The notes under the pieces are model-generated. The model did no database searches and had not been told where the DNA came from. It worked only from the letters and a program-made list of their open reading frames with translations. A stretch of DNA of 64,000 bases from Flavobacteriaceae bacterium. Its GTDB lineage: Bacteria > Bacteroidota > Bacteroidia > Flavobacteriales > Flavobacteriaceae. Numbering within the stretch: the stretch's first letter is position 1; the number at the start of each line of letters is the position of its first letter. The stretch covers positions 124,001 through 188,000 of the forward strand of contig JAGYKX010000005.1 of NCBI GenBank assembly GCA_018401115.1. Reading direction: 5' to 3'. Made by a program: the position numbers and the translations under genes. This document shows, in pieces, positions 35,680 through 44,175 of the stretch.

Positions 35680-37770
35680 ATGACAAAAAACCAATACATC
35701 AATAGAGAAATAAGCTGGTTGCGCTTTAATGAACGTGTGTTACAAGAAAGTGCAGATCCCCAGGTACCTCTGATTGAAAGGTTTCGTTTTTTAGGTATTT
35801 TTTCCAACAATTTAGATGAGTTTTTTAAGGTGCGTTATGCTACAGTAAAAAGAGTAGTAGATGCAGGCACAAAGCTAAAAGGAGTGCTTGGAGATGAAAA
35901 GCCCAAAGCCCTCTTAGACGAGATTACGAAGATTGTTATTGCTCAGCAGAAAAAATCATTGGAGATTCTTAAAAATATTGAAGATGAATTAGAGACAAAG
36001 GACATCTTTTTAATCAATGAGAAAGAACTCTCAGCAGATCAGAAAATCTTTGTATCTGATTATTTTAACCAGTATGTGAGTCCGGTGCTCATGACCATCA
36101 TTTTAAACGATTTGGCTGCTTTTCCAACCCTCAAGGATACTGCAGCCTATTTGGCTGTAAAGATGACCATGACTGATGTGGATCAAAAGCCTAAGGCTTT
36201 AGTGCCGCTAAGAAGGAAGAAAGACAATCGATATGCGATTATAGAGATTCCTAAAAGTATTGATCGCTTTGTAGTGTTGCCTAATGAAGGGGAGAAGCAG
36301 TATATTATTATGTTAGACGACATTATTCGCTTTAACTTAGATAAGGTGTTTAGTATGTTTTCGTTTACGGAGATTTCTGCCCATATGATTAAGATCACAA
36401 GAGATGCTGAACTAGATATGGACAACGATCTCTCTAAGAGTTTTATTGAAAAAATTTATGAAAGCGTAGAGGAACGTAAAATAAGTGATCCAGTTAGGTT
36501 TGTGTACGATATGAATATCGAAAAAGACACTTTGAAATTCCTAAAGGATAAAATGAAAATAGAAGACACGGATTCTGTAATTCCTGGAGGTAGGTACCAT
36601 AACAGAAGGGATTATATGAGTTTTCCAAGTTTGGGAAGAACCGATCTTCAATACTCTAAAACAGCACCGCTTCCTGTAAAGGGCGTGCCAGCAGAGGGAA
36701 GCTTGTTGGATCATATTGCTAAAAAAGATTTCTTGCAATACACGCCTTACCACACATTTTCTTATATTACTAGATTCTTAAAAGAAGCAGCCTTAGATCC
36801 TAAAGTAAAAACAATTAAGATCACTGTTTACAGATTGGCTAACAATTCTCAAGTAGCTGCTTCACTGATTAATGCGGTAAAGAACGGTAAGCAAGTAACG
36901 GTTCAAATAGAGCTTCAGGCAAGGTTTGACGAGCATGCAAATATTGAATATGCAGAGCAGTTGCAGGCAGAGGGCGTGAAGTTAATATTTGGAGTGAGGG
37001 GTCTTAAAGTGCACTCTAAAATATGTTTAATTGAAAGAGAAGAGTCCGGACTTTTAAAACGTTATGGTTTTATAAGTACAGGGAACTTTAACGAATCTAC
37101 TGCAAGGATTTATACAGATTATACTTTATTTACCGCTCATGAACCAATTTTAAAAGAATTAGATAAAGTATTTGACTTCTTTGAAACCACTTATAAGATT
37201 CATAAATATAAGCATTTAATTGTCTCTCCACATTACACTAAAAACGTTTTTAAAAAACTGATTGATCAGGAAATTAAAAATGCCAAATCTGGTAAAGAGG
37301 CTTGTATTAAAATTAAAATGAACAGTTTTACCTCCTATAAAATGGTCGATAAATTGTACGAAGCCTCTAATGCAGGGGTAAAAATTCAATTGATTATAAG
37401 AGGGATTTGTTGTCTGGTACCAGGTGTCCCAGGAATGAGTGAAAATATTGAAGTGATTAGTGTGATTGATAAATTTCTGGAGCACACCAGACTGTTTATT
37501 TTTGGAAATGACGGAGATCCTAAAATCTATATTTCTTCTGCGGATTGGATGACTAGAAACCTGGATTACAGGGTAGAGGTGGGCTGTCCTATTTATGATG
37601 CAGATCTAAAAAATGAGTTAATAGACACTTTTAATATGGCTTGGCAGGACAATACCAAATCTAGGTGGCTTACAGAACAACAAGAGAGTCCTTATAGAAC
37701 CATAGATGGCCCTACAGTTCGTTCTCAATTTGACATGTATGATTATTACAAAGAAAAATTAAAGGCTTAA
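35680..37770 (+). CDS. ppk: Polyphosphate kinase 1
   Basis: Ppk1 reversibly polymerises phosphate from ATP into polyphosphate. The 696-residue protein starts at ATG 35680 (TKNQYINREISWLRFNERVL). A further in-frame TTG at 35662 is not needed. The four-domain layout is complete, with phosphorylated His445 in LKVHSKICLI and the STGNFNESTARIYTDY motif shortly after. The second HKD-like half has ISSADWMTRNLDYRVEVGCPI. It stands alone, convergent with miaE. No ppx is adjacent. Confidence 0.95.
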   Translation: MTKNQYINREISWLRFNERVLQESADPQVPLIERFRFLGIFSNNLDEFFKVRYATVKRVVDAGTKLKGVLGDEKPKALLDEITKIVIAQQKKSLEILKNIEDELETKDIFLINEKELSADQKIFVSDYFNQYVSPVLMTIILNDLAAFPTLKDTAAYLAVKMTMTDVDQKPKALVPLRRKKDNRYAIIEIPKSIDRFVVLPNEGEKQYIIMLDDIIRFNLDKVFSMFSFTEISAHMIKITRDAELDMDNDLSKSFIEKIYESVEERKISDPVRFVYDMNIEKDTLKFLKDKMKIEDTDSVIPGGRYHNRRDYMSFPSLGRTDLQYSKTAPLPVKGVPAEGSLLDHIAKKDFLQYTPYHTFSYITRFLKEAALDPKVKTIKITVYRLANNSQVAASLINAVKNGKQVTVQIELQARFDEHANIEYAEQLQAEGVKLIFGVRGLKVHSKICLIEREESGLLKRYGFISTGNFNESTARIYTDYTLFTAHEPILKELDKVFDFFETTYKIHKYKHLIVSPHYTKNVFKKLIDQEIKNAKSGKEACIKIKMNSFTSYKMVDKLYEASNAGVKIQLIIRGICCLVPGVPGMSENIEVISVIDKFLEHTRLFIFGNDGDPKIYISSADWMTRNLDYRVEVGCPIYDADLKNELIDTFNMAWQDNTKSRWLTEQQESPYRTIDGPTVRSQFDMYDYYKEKLKA

Positions 37771-37787
37771 TTGTCTCAATTGATTTT

Positions 37788-38369
37788 TTAACCGTGAATG
37801 AGTTGTTGGTTGCCTAAGTCCTTCATGATTTGGGCTTCAAAAATCAATAGAGACTCCCATTTTTTGTCTACTTCTATTCTGTCTCCATATTGTCTCGCAA
37901 ATTTTAGAAACATGGTGTAATGACCTGCTTCGCTGATCATGAGTTTTTTATAAAATTCTCTGAGATCTGCATCTTCTAATTCTTCAGAAAGTAACCTAAA
38001 GCGTTCGCAGCTTCTGGCTTCAATTAGTGCGGCTATGAGCAACCTGTGAACTAGCTGCGTGGTTCTACTCCCTCCTTTAGGAAAAAAACTAAGAAGAGCA
38101 ATGACATAGTCATCTTTGCGATCCCTTCCCAGGGTTTGACCCCTGGCTATGATGAGGTCATGGACCATTTTAAAATGACCCATTTCTTCTTTTACTAGTG
38201 CGCTCATTTCATTGACCAGCTCTGTATATTCCGGAAAGCCTACAATTATTGATATAGCGGTACTAGCTGCTTTTTGCTCGCAGAAGGCATGATCGGTTAA
38301 AATGTCGTCAATATTTTTTTCTACGATATTAACCCATCGAGGGTCTGTGGGTAATTTTAATCCAAGCAT
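37788..38369 (-). CDS. miaE: tRNA-(ms2io6A)-hydroxylase, MiaE type
   Basis: MiaE hydroxylates the isopentenyl group at tRNA position 37 using a diiron site. The 193-residue, mostly helical protein has ligands in the pattern DHAFCEQKAAS, LVKEEMGHFKMVHD, EARSCERFRLL and LMISEAGHYTMFLKFA. These give the E-x6-H pairs of the ferritin-like fold. It overlaps nothing and starts 1 bp after the dnaX stop on the same strand. Confidence 0.93.
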   Translation of the reverse strand: MLGLKLPTDPRWVNIVEKNIDDILTDHAFCEQKAASTAISIIVGFPEYTELVNEMSALVKEEMGHFKMVHDLIIARGQTLGRDRKDDYVIALLSFFPKGGSRTTQLVHRLLIAALIEARSCERFRLLSEELEDADLREFYKKLMISEAGHYTMFLKFARQYGDRIEVDKKWESLLIFEAQIMKDLGNQQLIHG

Positions 38370-38370
38370 T

Positions 38371-40164
38371 TTATTGTAGGTCTAAGTCAAAACTTTGTCT
38401 AAGAACATCTACCGCAGGGTTTTTGCTCCTAATTTTTTCGAATTTCTCTTCTGATGTAAAAGCGTATTTGGTGTCCATAGTTTCTAAAACCGACACTTTT
38501 AAAGTAATGCTGTGATTGTTTAATTTGGCTTTTAAATAATCTAAAACGCCTGATTGTGCTCTTTCAACCTCTTTTTTCATGGTATCATTAGGTAGTGTAA
38601 TGCCAATCACGAAATTATCCAAAAGTTTTGGCTGGTCTGCATTTAAATTAGAAGCGATTATTTTTTGCCCTTCTTTTTCTATTTTTTCTACAAAATCGTT
38701 CCAGTATTTTTGTAAGACTTCTTCGGTAAAAGGGTCTTCTATGATGGGGCTATCTACTTGAACTTTATTTTTTAAGGCTTCATTGTGTGCTTTCTTTGCC
38801 TTTAAACTCGCAATAGACAAGCCGGAAACCCCTTCTTTTTTCTCTAAATTTAACGTGGGTTTAGTAGATTCGTTTACTGGAATAGGCTTCGCAATGGGTA
38901 TTTCTTCTAGAATAGGAGCAGATGCTGTTTCCACAATCATTTCATCTACTACAGGGGCAGAAGCTGTTTCTACCTCTAGTTCAACAGACACTGTGTTTGG
39001 TGCTGGTACCTGTATAACTTTTTTAGGGGTATGTTCTTTAAATTCGGTTGAAGGTATTATTGGACTAGCACTTACCTCAGTCCAGTCACGATTTTTTTTT
39101 TCACCGCCAGAAAGCATAGAAGCTATTTTCATAATAGCGAGCTCTACTAGTAAGCGTTGGTTTTTGGCATTTTTAAATTGAAGATCACAGTGATTGGCTA
39201 TATCAATAGCACCCAATAAAAAATCAGGAGGTGTTTTTTTTGCCTGTGCCTCATAACGTTGTTTGGTTTCTTCACCAACTTCCATGAGAGAAATAGTAGC
39301 AGGAAACTGAGCCAACATCAGGTCTCTAAGGTGGGAGGCCAATCCCTGGATAAAATGGTGTCCGTCAAAACCAAGCGACAAACAGTCATTAAAAACCAAT
39401 AAACTACTTGGAATATCTCCTGCCAACATGAACTCTGTCTCGGCAAAGTAAATGTCGTAATCTAAAACATTTAGATTCTCACTTACCGCTTGTCTGGAGA
39501 GATTTTCTCCAGTGTAACTAATAATTCTATCGAAGATAGACAGGGCGTCTCTCAGTGCTCCGTCTGCCTTTTGAGCAATTAAATGCAAAGCATCTGGATG
39601 GGCAGTAATACCTTGATCAGTAGCAATTTTACCCAAATGTAATGCCATATCTGTCACCGTGATTCTCTTGAAATCATAAATCTGACATCTAGACAATATA
39701 GTGGGTATAATTTTATGTTTTTCAGTAGTAGCTAAAATAAAAATAGCATGCTTTGGAGGTTCTTCTAAAGTCTTTAAAAAAGCATTAAAAGCCGCTGTAG
39801 AAAGCATGTGTACCTCGTCTATGATATAGACCTTATAGGCTCCTTTTTGTGGGGGAATACGTACTTGATCTACTAGGTTTCTAATGTCGTCTACGGAGTT
39901 ATTAGAAGCAGCGTCAAGTTCAAAAATATTAAAAGCATAATCTTCCTCGGTAGAAGTTCCTAATTCCTTTTCATTGATCTTCTTAGCTAAAATTCTAGCG
40001 CAACTCGTTTTACCTACACCCCTAGGCCCACAAAACAATAGTGCCTGAGCTAAATGATTGTTTGCAATAGACTTTTCTAAGGTATTTGTTATGGCAGATT
40101 GCCCTACCACATCGTCAAAATTGAGCGGTCGGTATTTTCTGGCAGAAACAAGGAAAGGTTCCAA
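38371..40164 (-). CDS. dnaX: DNA polymerase III subunits gamma/tau
   Basis: DnaX is the clamp-loader ATPase and replisome organiser. The 597-residue tau form has a Walker A GPRGVGKTS at 46-54, DEVHMLS for Walker B, and a sensor-1 ATTEKHKIIPTILSRC. The four zinc-binding cysteines usually found between Walker A and the next strand are absent here, and that segment is short and acidic. Domains I-III end near residue 350, followed by a variable linker and a C-terminal polymerase-binding domain. The start is TTG 40164, since no in-frame ATG is near. An A10 tract at codons 355-358 (39092-39101) is a possible slippage site. Confidence 0.95.
   Translation of the reverse strand: MEPFLVSARKYRPLNFDDVVGQSAITNTLEKSIANNHLAQALLFCGPRGVGKTSCARILAKKINEKELGTSTEEDYAFNIFELDAASNNSVDDIRNLVDQVRIPPQKGAYKVYIIDEVHMLSTAAFNAFLKTLEEPPKHAIFILATTEKHKIIPTILSRCQIYDFKRITVTDMALHLGKIATDQGITAHPDALHLIAQKADGALRDALSIFDRIISYTGENLSRQAVSENLNVLDYDIYFAETEFMLAGDIPSSLLVFNDCLSLGFDGHHFIQGLASHLRDLMLAQFPATISLMEVGEETKQRYEAQAKKTPPDFLLGAIDIANHCDLQFKNAKNQRLLVELAIMKIASMLSGGEKKNRDWTEVSASPIIPSTEFKEHTPKKVIQVPAPNTVSVELEVETASAPVVDEMIVETASAPILEEIPIAKPIPVNESTKPTLNLEKKEGVSGLSIASLKAKKAHNEALKNKVQVDSPIIEDPFTEEVLQKYWNDFVEKIEKEGQKIIASNLNADQPKLLDNFVIGITLPNDTMKKEVERAQSGVLDYLKAKLNNHSITLKVSVLETMDTKYAFTSEEKFEKIRSKNPAVDVLRQSFDLDLQ
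39092..39101 (-). other. A10 homopolymer in dnaX, candidate slippage site
   Basis: The minus strand reads G-A10-T across codons Glu355-Lys-Lys-Asn358. A -1 shift or one added A gives Lys-Ser and then TGA (39088-39086), a product of about 359 residues. Losing one A gives a stop after about seven codons. Both end right after the clamp-loader domains. Use in vivo is not shown by sequence. Confidence 0.5.
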
Positions 40165-40189
40165 TAGGATGTCTTTTAAAGGTACTCTA

Positions 40190-40197
40190 CAAATATA
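40190..40197 (-). promoter_or_regulatory. Bacteroidota -7 box for dnaX
   Basis: Reading the minus strand, TATATTTG lies about 25 bp before the TTG start of dnaX. Confidence 0.45.
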
Positions 40198-40285
40198 AAA
40201 ATAGTAGGGCTTTGTAAGGACTTTGTAATGAGATATTATGCTACTTTTATTAACAAATAGAAAGCATTTATTTTAGAGTTCTCCC

Positions 40286-40293
40286 TATATTTG
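40286..40293 (+). promoter_or_regulatory. Bacteroidota -7 box for rnpB
   Basis: TATATTTG sits 7 bp before the first base of the RNase P RNA helix P1, which agrees with a start at or near 40298. Confidence 0.6.
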
Positions 40294-40300
40294 CACCCAA

Positions 40301-40595
40301 GCAGGCTGCCTTATCGCTGGTGGTTTTTCTATCAGAGGAAAGTCCGGACACCCTATTGCAGCATAGCGGGTAACGCCCGTCCGTTGAGAAACGAGGACAA
40401 GTGCAACAGAAAGCAGGTACAGGTAATGCTGTAGTGAAACCAGGTAAACTCTATGCGGTGCAACGCCATGTAAACTGACGTTTGAGGGCGGCAAGTTCGA
40501 GTCAGAGGGTAGGCGGTTCGAGCCTTGGAGTAATTCAAGGCCTAGATAAATGATAAGGGCGTTTTTAACGTTACAGAATCCGGCTTATGGCCTGC
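40301..40595 (+). ncRNA. rnpB: RNase P RNA (bacterial class A)
   Basis: The catalytic RNA of RNase P removes tRNA 5' leaders. The universal core segments are present in order: GAGGAAAGTCCGGACACC (P4/CRI), the GGGTAACGCCCG hairpin, GAAACCAGGTAAACTC, and ACAGAATCCGGCTTA near the 3' end (CRV and P4 partner). GCAGGC at the 5' end pairs with GCCTGC at 40590-40595 to form P1. Short minus-strand ORFs inside are ignored. Ends are set by P1 pairing, to within a few bases. Confidence 0.95.
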
Positions 40596-40604
40596 TTTTT
40601 TTTT
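40587..40604 (+). terminator. rnpB terminator
   Basis: The 3' strand of P1 (GGCCTGC) is followed at once by nine T residues, so the closing helix probably doubles as terminator stem. Confidence 0.6.
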
Positions 40605-41139
40605 ATTTTTCAAAAAAACTAAACACACTAGATCCATACCTTCTAGCTTCCCTAAAGTTAGGGGTTTCAGAGAGGTCCATATGTTTCTCGTGTTCAATGA
40701 CTAAAACACCACTTTCTAAGACTAATTCTTTCTCAAAGGCCATCTGGGCAATCTGTTGAAATTCTTCTAAAGGCAAAGCATACGGTGGGTCTGCAAAAAT
40801 AATATCGAATTTTTTAGGTGTTTTTTGGAGGTAGGTGTAAACATCACTTTTAATCACCTCAATAGGCATGTCTAGTTTTTCTGCCATCTCAGTAATAAAC
40901 TGAGTACATCCTGCGTGAATTTCCACTGCAGTAATTGCATTAACACCCCTTGAGGCAAATTCATAAGAAATATTTCCACTACCTGAGAACAGGTCCAAAA
41001 CACTAATCTCATCCAAATAATATTGGTTGTTAATAATGTTGAATAATGCTTCCTTAGCCATATCTGTCGTAGGTCTAATAGGAAGTTTTTTGGGCGCTGA
41101 AATTTTTCGCCCCTTGTGTTGGCCTGAAATAATTCGCAT
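40603..41139 (-). CDS. rsmD: 16S rRNA (guanine(966)-N(2))-methyltransferase
   Basis: RsmD methylates G966 of 16S rRNA. The 178-residue Rossmann methyltransferase begins with MRIISGQHKGRKI, followed by RPTTDMAKEALFNII, the SAM motif VLDLFSGSGNISYEFASRG and the catalytic FADPPYALP. Length and motifs are normal. It starts 2 bp after the end of the DUF3822 gene, so the two are probably co-transcribed. Confidence 0.95.
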   Translation of the reverse strand: MRIISGQHKGRKISAPKKLPIRPTTDMAKEALFNIINNQYYLDEISVLDLFSGSGNISYEFASRGVNAITAVEIHAGCTQFITEMAEKLDMPIEVIKSDVYTYLQKTPKKFDIIFADPPYALPLEEFQQIAQMAFEKELVLESGVLVIEHEKHMDLSETPNFREARRYGSSVFSFFEK

Positions 41140-41141
41140 GA

Positions 41142-41951
41142 TTAAGCGTTTAAGGTAATTCTATCAAAGTGATAGTCAGATAAATGGGCAGGTATTTTTT
41201 GGGTAAAACTAGGCCTGTAAATACTACAATGATTAAGATATTGTAATGCTTTTTTAAAATAAGGATCCGCTTCCGTGGTTTCCCCATAAAAAAGCATGTG
41301 AACTTCTTTAGGATCTAATTCTAATTGCTCTAAACTAAATAGAATGTAATAGAGAAGATCTTCTGTGCTCCCAATTTGAAAACTATTAAAGAATTGTAAT
41401 TTCTTATTTTTAATGACAGTTATATTCAAAGTGCCTTGATCTATATGGGCATAACAAGCTTTCTCTGAAGCATCATGCTCAATACTCAGTAATTCCTCTA
41501 AGTGCAAGGCAGCGTGATGCTTATAGTCAAAAGGACCAAAACAATCAAAAATATAGTTGTTAGCTGCAGTAAATGGCACATATACTACAAGCATGTCTTT
41601 ATGGGTAATAGTGTCATAAGCCAATTCATCATGGGGCAATAGCTGAGCATTAAATTTCACATAATCATTTAATTTAGACGCATCGAATAAAGCCTGGGGC
41701 ACAATATTGAATAATGCATTGCTATGAATGACTACTACAGACTCATAGGTTCTAGTCGGAACATGATGAGATTCTAAAAATTGACGCAAGACCTCTTTTA
41801 ACTCATTCTCAGAGAGTGGTGCAGAAAAACGCATGCGCTGTACCTCAATGAGCTCCTGACTTACTTTGTCTGTAATACAAAAAGAAAGTCCATTCAAACT
41901 CAATTGAATGGACAGTCTAGTATTTTGATATGAACGATTTTCCTTGTTCAA
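41142..41951 (-). CDS. DUF3822 family protein
   Basis: This protein of about 269 residues has an unknown function and belongs to DUF3822, found next to rsmD in many Bacteroidota. The N-terminal core reads LSIQLSLNGLSFCITDK, and the fold appears to be actin/hexokinase-like alternating strands, which I cannot confirm. A longer GTG start at 42002 exists but would overlap the upstream gene by 44 bp. TTG 41951, 7 bp after that gene's stop, leaves the usual short N-terminus and is preferred. Confidence 0.83.
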   Translation of the reverse strand: MNKENRSYQNTRLSIQLSLNGLSFCITDKVSQELIEVQRMRFSAPLSENELKEVLRQFLESHHVPTRTYESVVVIHSNALFNIVPQALFDASKLNDYVKFNAQLLPHDELAYDTITHKDMLVVYVPFTAANNYIFDCFGPFDYKHHAALHLEELLSIEHDASEKACYAHIDQGTLNITVIKNKKLQFFNSFQIGSTEDLLYYILFSLEQLELDPKEVHMLFYGETTEADPYFKKALQYLNHCSIYRPSFTQKIPAHLSDYHFDRITLNA

Positions 41952-41958
41952 ATGATCC

Positions 41959-42609
41959 TTAGTTTTGTTTTTTCTTATCGTAGATAGGAGGCCAGTTTCC
42001 ACTGTTACTCACATCTACTAAAGAACCTACTATAATCTGAGAACCATTAACTTCATCTACACTCACTTGAGCATTTTCAGCAGCTAATAAATCTGGATCT
42101 TGGTCGTAAAGTATGGTCTTTTTGTCCACAGAAATTTTAAAAACAGGGACCCTGTAGTCATTCTTGCGAATCACTTTTGCTTCCATTTTAAATTTCTCCC
42201 CATTTGCCGCAAAAGGGACATTCATCATATTCTTATAACGCATGTCATTTTTAAACAAAGAATCTTTTACGGAAACAAACCCAAGAGTATCAATGATTTT
42301 AACTTCTTTAAGCATATCTATTCTATATACTTTGTTGAATTCGTAAAAAGAAGAATCTCTTTGTTGTGTAATGATATATTGAGAACTATCTACAAATTGA
42401 ACCAAAGCATTAAAATCTGAAGCGTATTCTCCTTTAACTGTTTTGTGTGCTTCTTGAGCATTACGAATGTCTTTCATGACATTAATTACTGCTGTAAAAC
42501 GCTCTTGCTTTACTTTTTTAAATTCAATAGGGGCGTTTACAGAAAGGTATATCATGTATGCAAATACAATTGAAAGAACCCAAAGTACAAGTTTTAATAC
42601 AGTCTTCAT
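41959..42609 (-). CDS. Membrane-anchored protein of unknown function
   Basis: The 216-residue protein has one N-terminal membrane segment (residues 5-25, VLKLVLWVLSIVFAYMIYLSV), then a soluble alpha/beta region. The segment VMKDIRNAQEAHKTVKGEYASDF resembles the helix after the anchor in pilin-like or type II secretion minor pseudopilins. The resemblance is partial, and I assign no function. It heads a minus-strand unit with DUF3822 and rsmD and diverges from the helicase gene. Confidence 0.78.
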   Translation of the reverse strand: MKTVLKLVLWVLSIVFAYMIYLSVNAPIEFKKVKQERFTAVINVMKDIRNAQEAHKTVKGEYASDFNALVQFVDSSQYIITQQRDSSFYEFNKVYRIDMLKEVKIIDTLGFVSVKDSLFKNDMRYKNMMNVPFAANGEKFKMEAKVIRKNDYRVPVFKISVDKKTILYDQDPDLLAAENAQVSVDEVNGSQIIVGSLVDVSNSGNWPPIYDKKKQN

Positions 42610-42696
42610 TATAATAGTAATATTTAAAATTTAGTGGTTTCACAAATCTACAATTTTTTTTTAATCGCAAAAGTATTTGCCCTTAATTTTACGCAT

Positions 42697-42704
42697 TATC
42701 TTTG
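42697..42704 (+). promoter_or_regulatory. Bacteroidota -7 box for the RecD-like gene
   Basis: TATCTTTG is 5 nt from the ATG at 42710, so the transcript may begin at the start codon. Confidence 0.5.
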
Positions 42705-42709
42705 GGGCT

Positions 42710-44140
42710 ATGACAACTGCTTCCCCCATAGATTTTTATAAAAAACTCAAGACTTCCTTTCCCCATGAACCTACCCTTACGCAAGAGCGTGCCCTCGAAG
42801 CCTTTGCACAATTTGTATGTAATGACAACAAAGAAGAACTCCTTTTATTAAAAGGGTATGCGGGAACAGGGAAAACTACCTTGATAGGAACATTGGTCAA
42901 TCAGTTGTGGCAAATTAAGTATAAGTCAGTACTCATGGCTCCAACAGGAAGGGCCGCTAAAGTAATGGCAGGTTATGCTAAAACAGAAGCGTTTACTATT
43001 CACAGGAAAATATATTTCCCTAAAAAAGCCGCTGGGGGAGGCATTCAATTTACAAAGGCACCAAATAAGCACCGTCATACTATTTTTATTGTAGATGAGG
43101 CTTCCATGATCCCAGACACTCCAGAAGGAGGGAAAAACAACACTTCCTTATTAGATGACCTCATTACTTATGTATACTCAGGACACAAATGTAAATTAGT
43201 ATTGGTGGGAGATGTGGCTCAATTGCCGCCAGTGCACCTTTCTCTGAGCCCAGCCTTAAATGAAGAGACCCTTCAATTTAATTACAGTAAAACAGTCCCT
43301 CTAATCACTTTAAATGAGGTAGTGCGACAGGCAGCAGATTCAGGTATACTGTTTAATGCCACTTTATTAAGAGACCAACTAGAGAGCGATTTTATAGAGA
43401 CGTTTAAGTTCTCACTAGATCATTATAAAGATATTGTAAGGCTTATAGATGGGCATGAAATTCAAGAAGCGATAGAAGACGCCTACGCTACTGGCGGCAA
43501 GGAGGAAACCGCATTTATAGTCCGCTCCAACAAGCGGGCCAATCAATACAATGAAAGTATTCGAAACAGGATTCTTTTTTTAGAACACGAATTGGCGGCT
43601 GGAGACTATATGATGGTGGTTAAAAACAATTACTTTTGGCTAGACACTACCTCAGAAGCAGGTTTTATAGCCAATGGTGACATCATTGAGATACTGGAGA
43701 TTTTTGCTATTAAGGAACTGTACGGATTTAGGTTTGCAGAGGTAAAGGTGAGAATGGTAGATTATCCCAATCAAAAACCTTTTGAAACTACCCTACTTTT
43801 AGACACCATAGCTGCAGAATCTCCTTCCTTATCTTATGAAGACGGGAACAAGCTATACCAAGCAGTTTCCGAAGATTACGCCAGTGAGAAATCTAATTAC
43901 AAGCGTTTTTTAGGTATTAAAAACAACAAGTACTTTAACGCATTACAAGTGAAATTCTCTTATGCAATTACCTGTCACAAATCGCAAGGAGGGCAATGGG
44001 ACACTGTTTTTGTAGAGCAGCCCTATTTGCCCAATGGAATAGATAAAGAGTATTTGCGTTGGCTGTATACAGCCATTACTAGGGCCAAGAAAAAATTATA
44101 CCTCATAGGATTTAAGGGAGATTTTTTTGAAGAAAACTAA
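42710..44140 (+). CDS. RecD-like ATP-dependent DNA helicase
   Basis: The 476-residue superfamily 1B helicase has Walker A GYAGTGKTT at 49-57, motif II IVDEASMI, motif III LVLVGDVAQLPPV, and the C-terminal UvrD-like block YAITCHKSQGGQWDTVFVE followed by WLYTAITRAKKKLYLIG. It lacks the N-terminal region of RecD2 and is not next to recB or recC, so it is a standalone RecD-related helicase, probably in repair or recombination. ATG 42710 is preferred over an in-frame start at 42677, which lies before the promoter box. Confidence 0.9.
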   Translation: MTTASPIDFYKKLKTSFPHEPTLTQERALEAFAQFVCNDNKEELLLLKGYAGTGKTTLIGTLVNQLWQIKYKSVLMAPTGRAAKVMAGYAKTEAFTIHRKIYFPKKAAGGGIQFTKAPNKHRHTIFIVDEASMIPDTPEGGKNNTSLLDDLITYVYSGHKCKLVLVGDVAQLPPVHLSLSPALNEETLQFNYSKTVPLITLNEVVRQAADSGILFNATLLRDQLESDFIETFKFSLDHYKDIVRLIDGHEIQEAIEDAYATGGKEETAFIVRSNKRANQYNESIRNRILFLEHELAAGDYMMVVKNNYFWLDTTSEAGFIANGDIIEILEIFAIKELYGFRFAEVKVRMVDYPNQKPFETTLLLDTIAAESPSLSYEDGNKLYQAVSEDYASEKSNYKRFLGIKNNKYFNALQVKFSYAITCHKSQGGQWDTVFVEQPYLPNGIDKEYLRWLYTAITRAKKKLYLIGFKGDFFEEN

Positions 44141-44158
44141 CAAGACCCCTTATATTTG
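44126..44158 (+). promoter_or_regulatory. kdsB promoter (TTTG-N21-TATATTTG)
   Basis: TTTG 44126-44129 and TATATTTG 44151-44158 are 21 bp apart, within the Bacteroidota range. The box is 17 bp before the kdsB ATG. Confidence 0.65.
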
Positions 44159-44175
44159 AATCATAATCCGACTAT

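Noticed and set aside
40285-40538. Two minus-strand ORFs of 61-69 codons
   Set aside because: They lie wholly within the RNase P RNA gene, whose core motifs are unmistakable.
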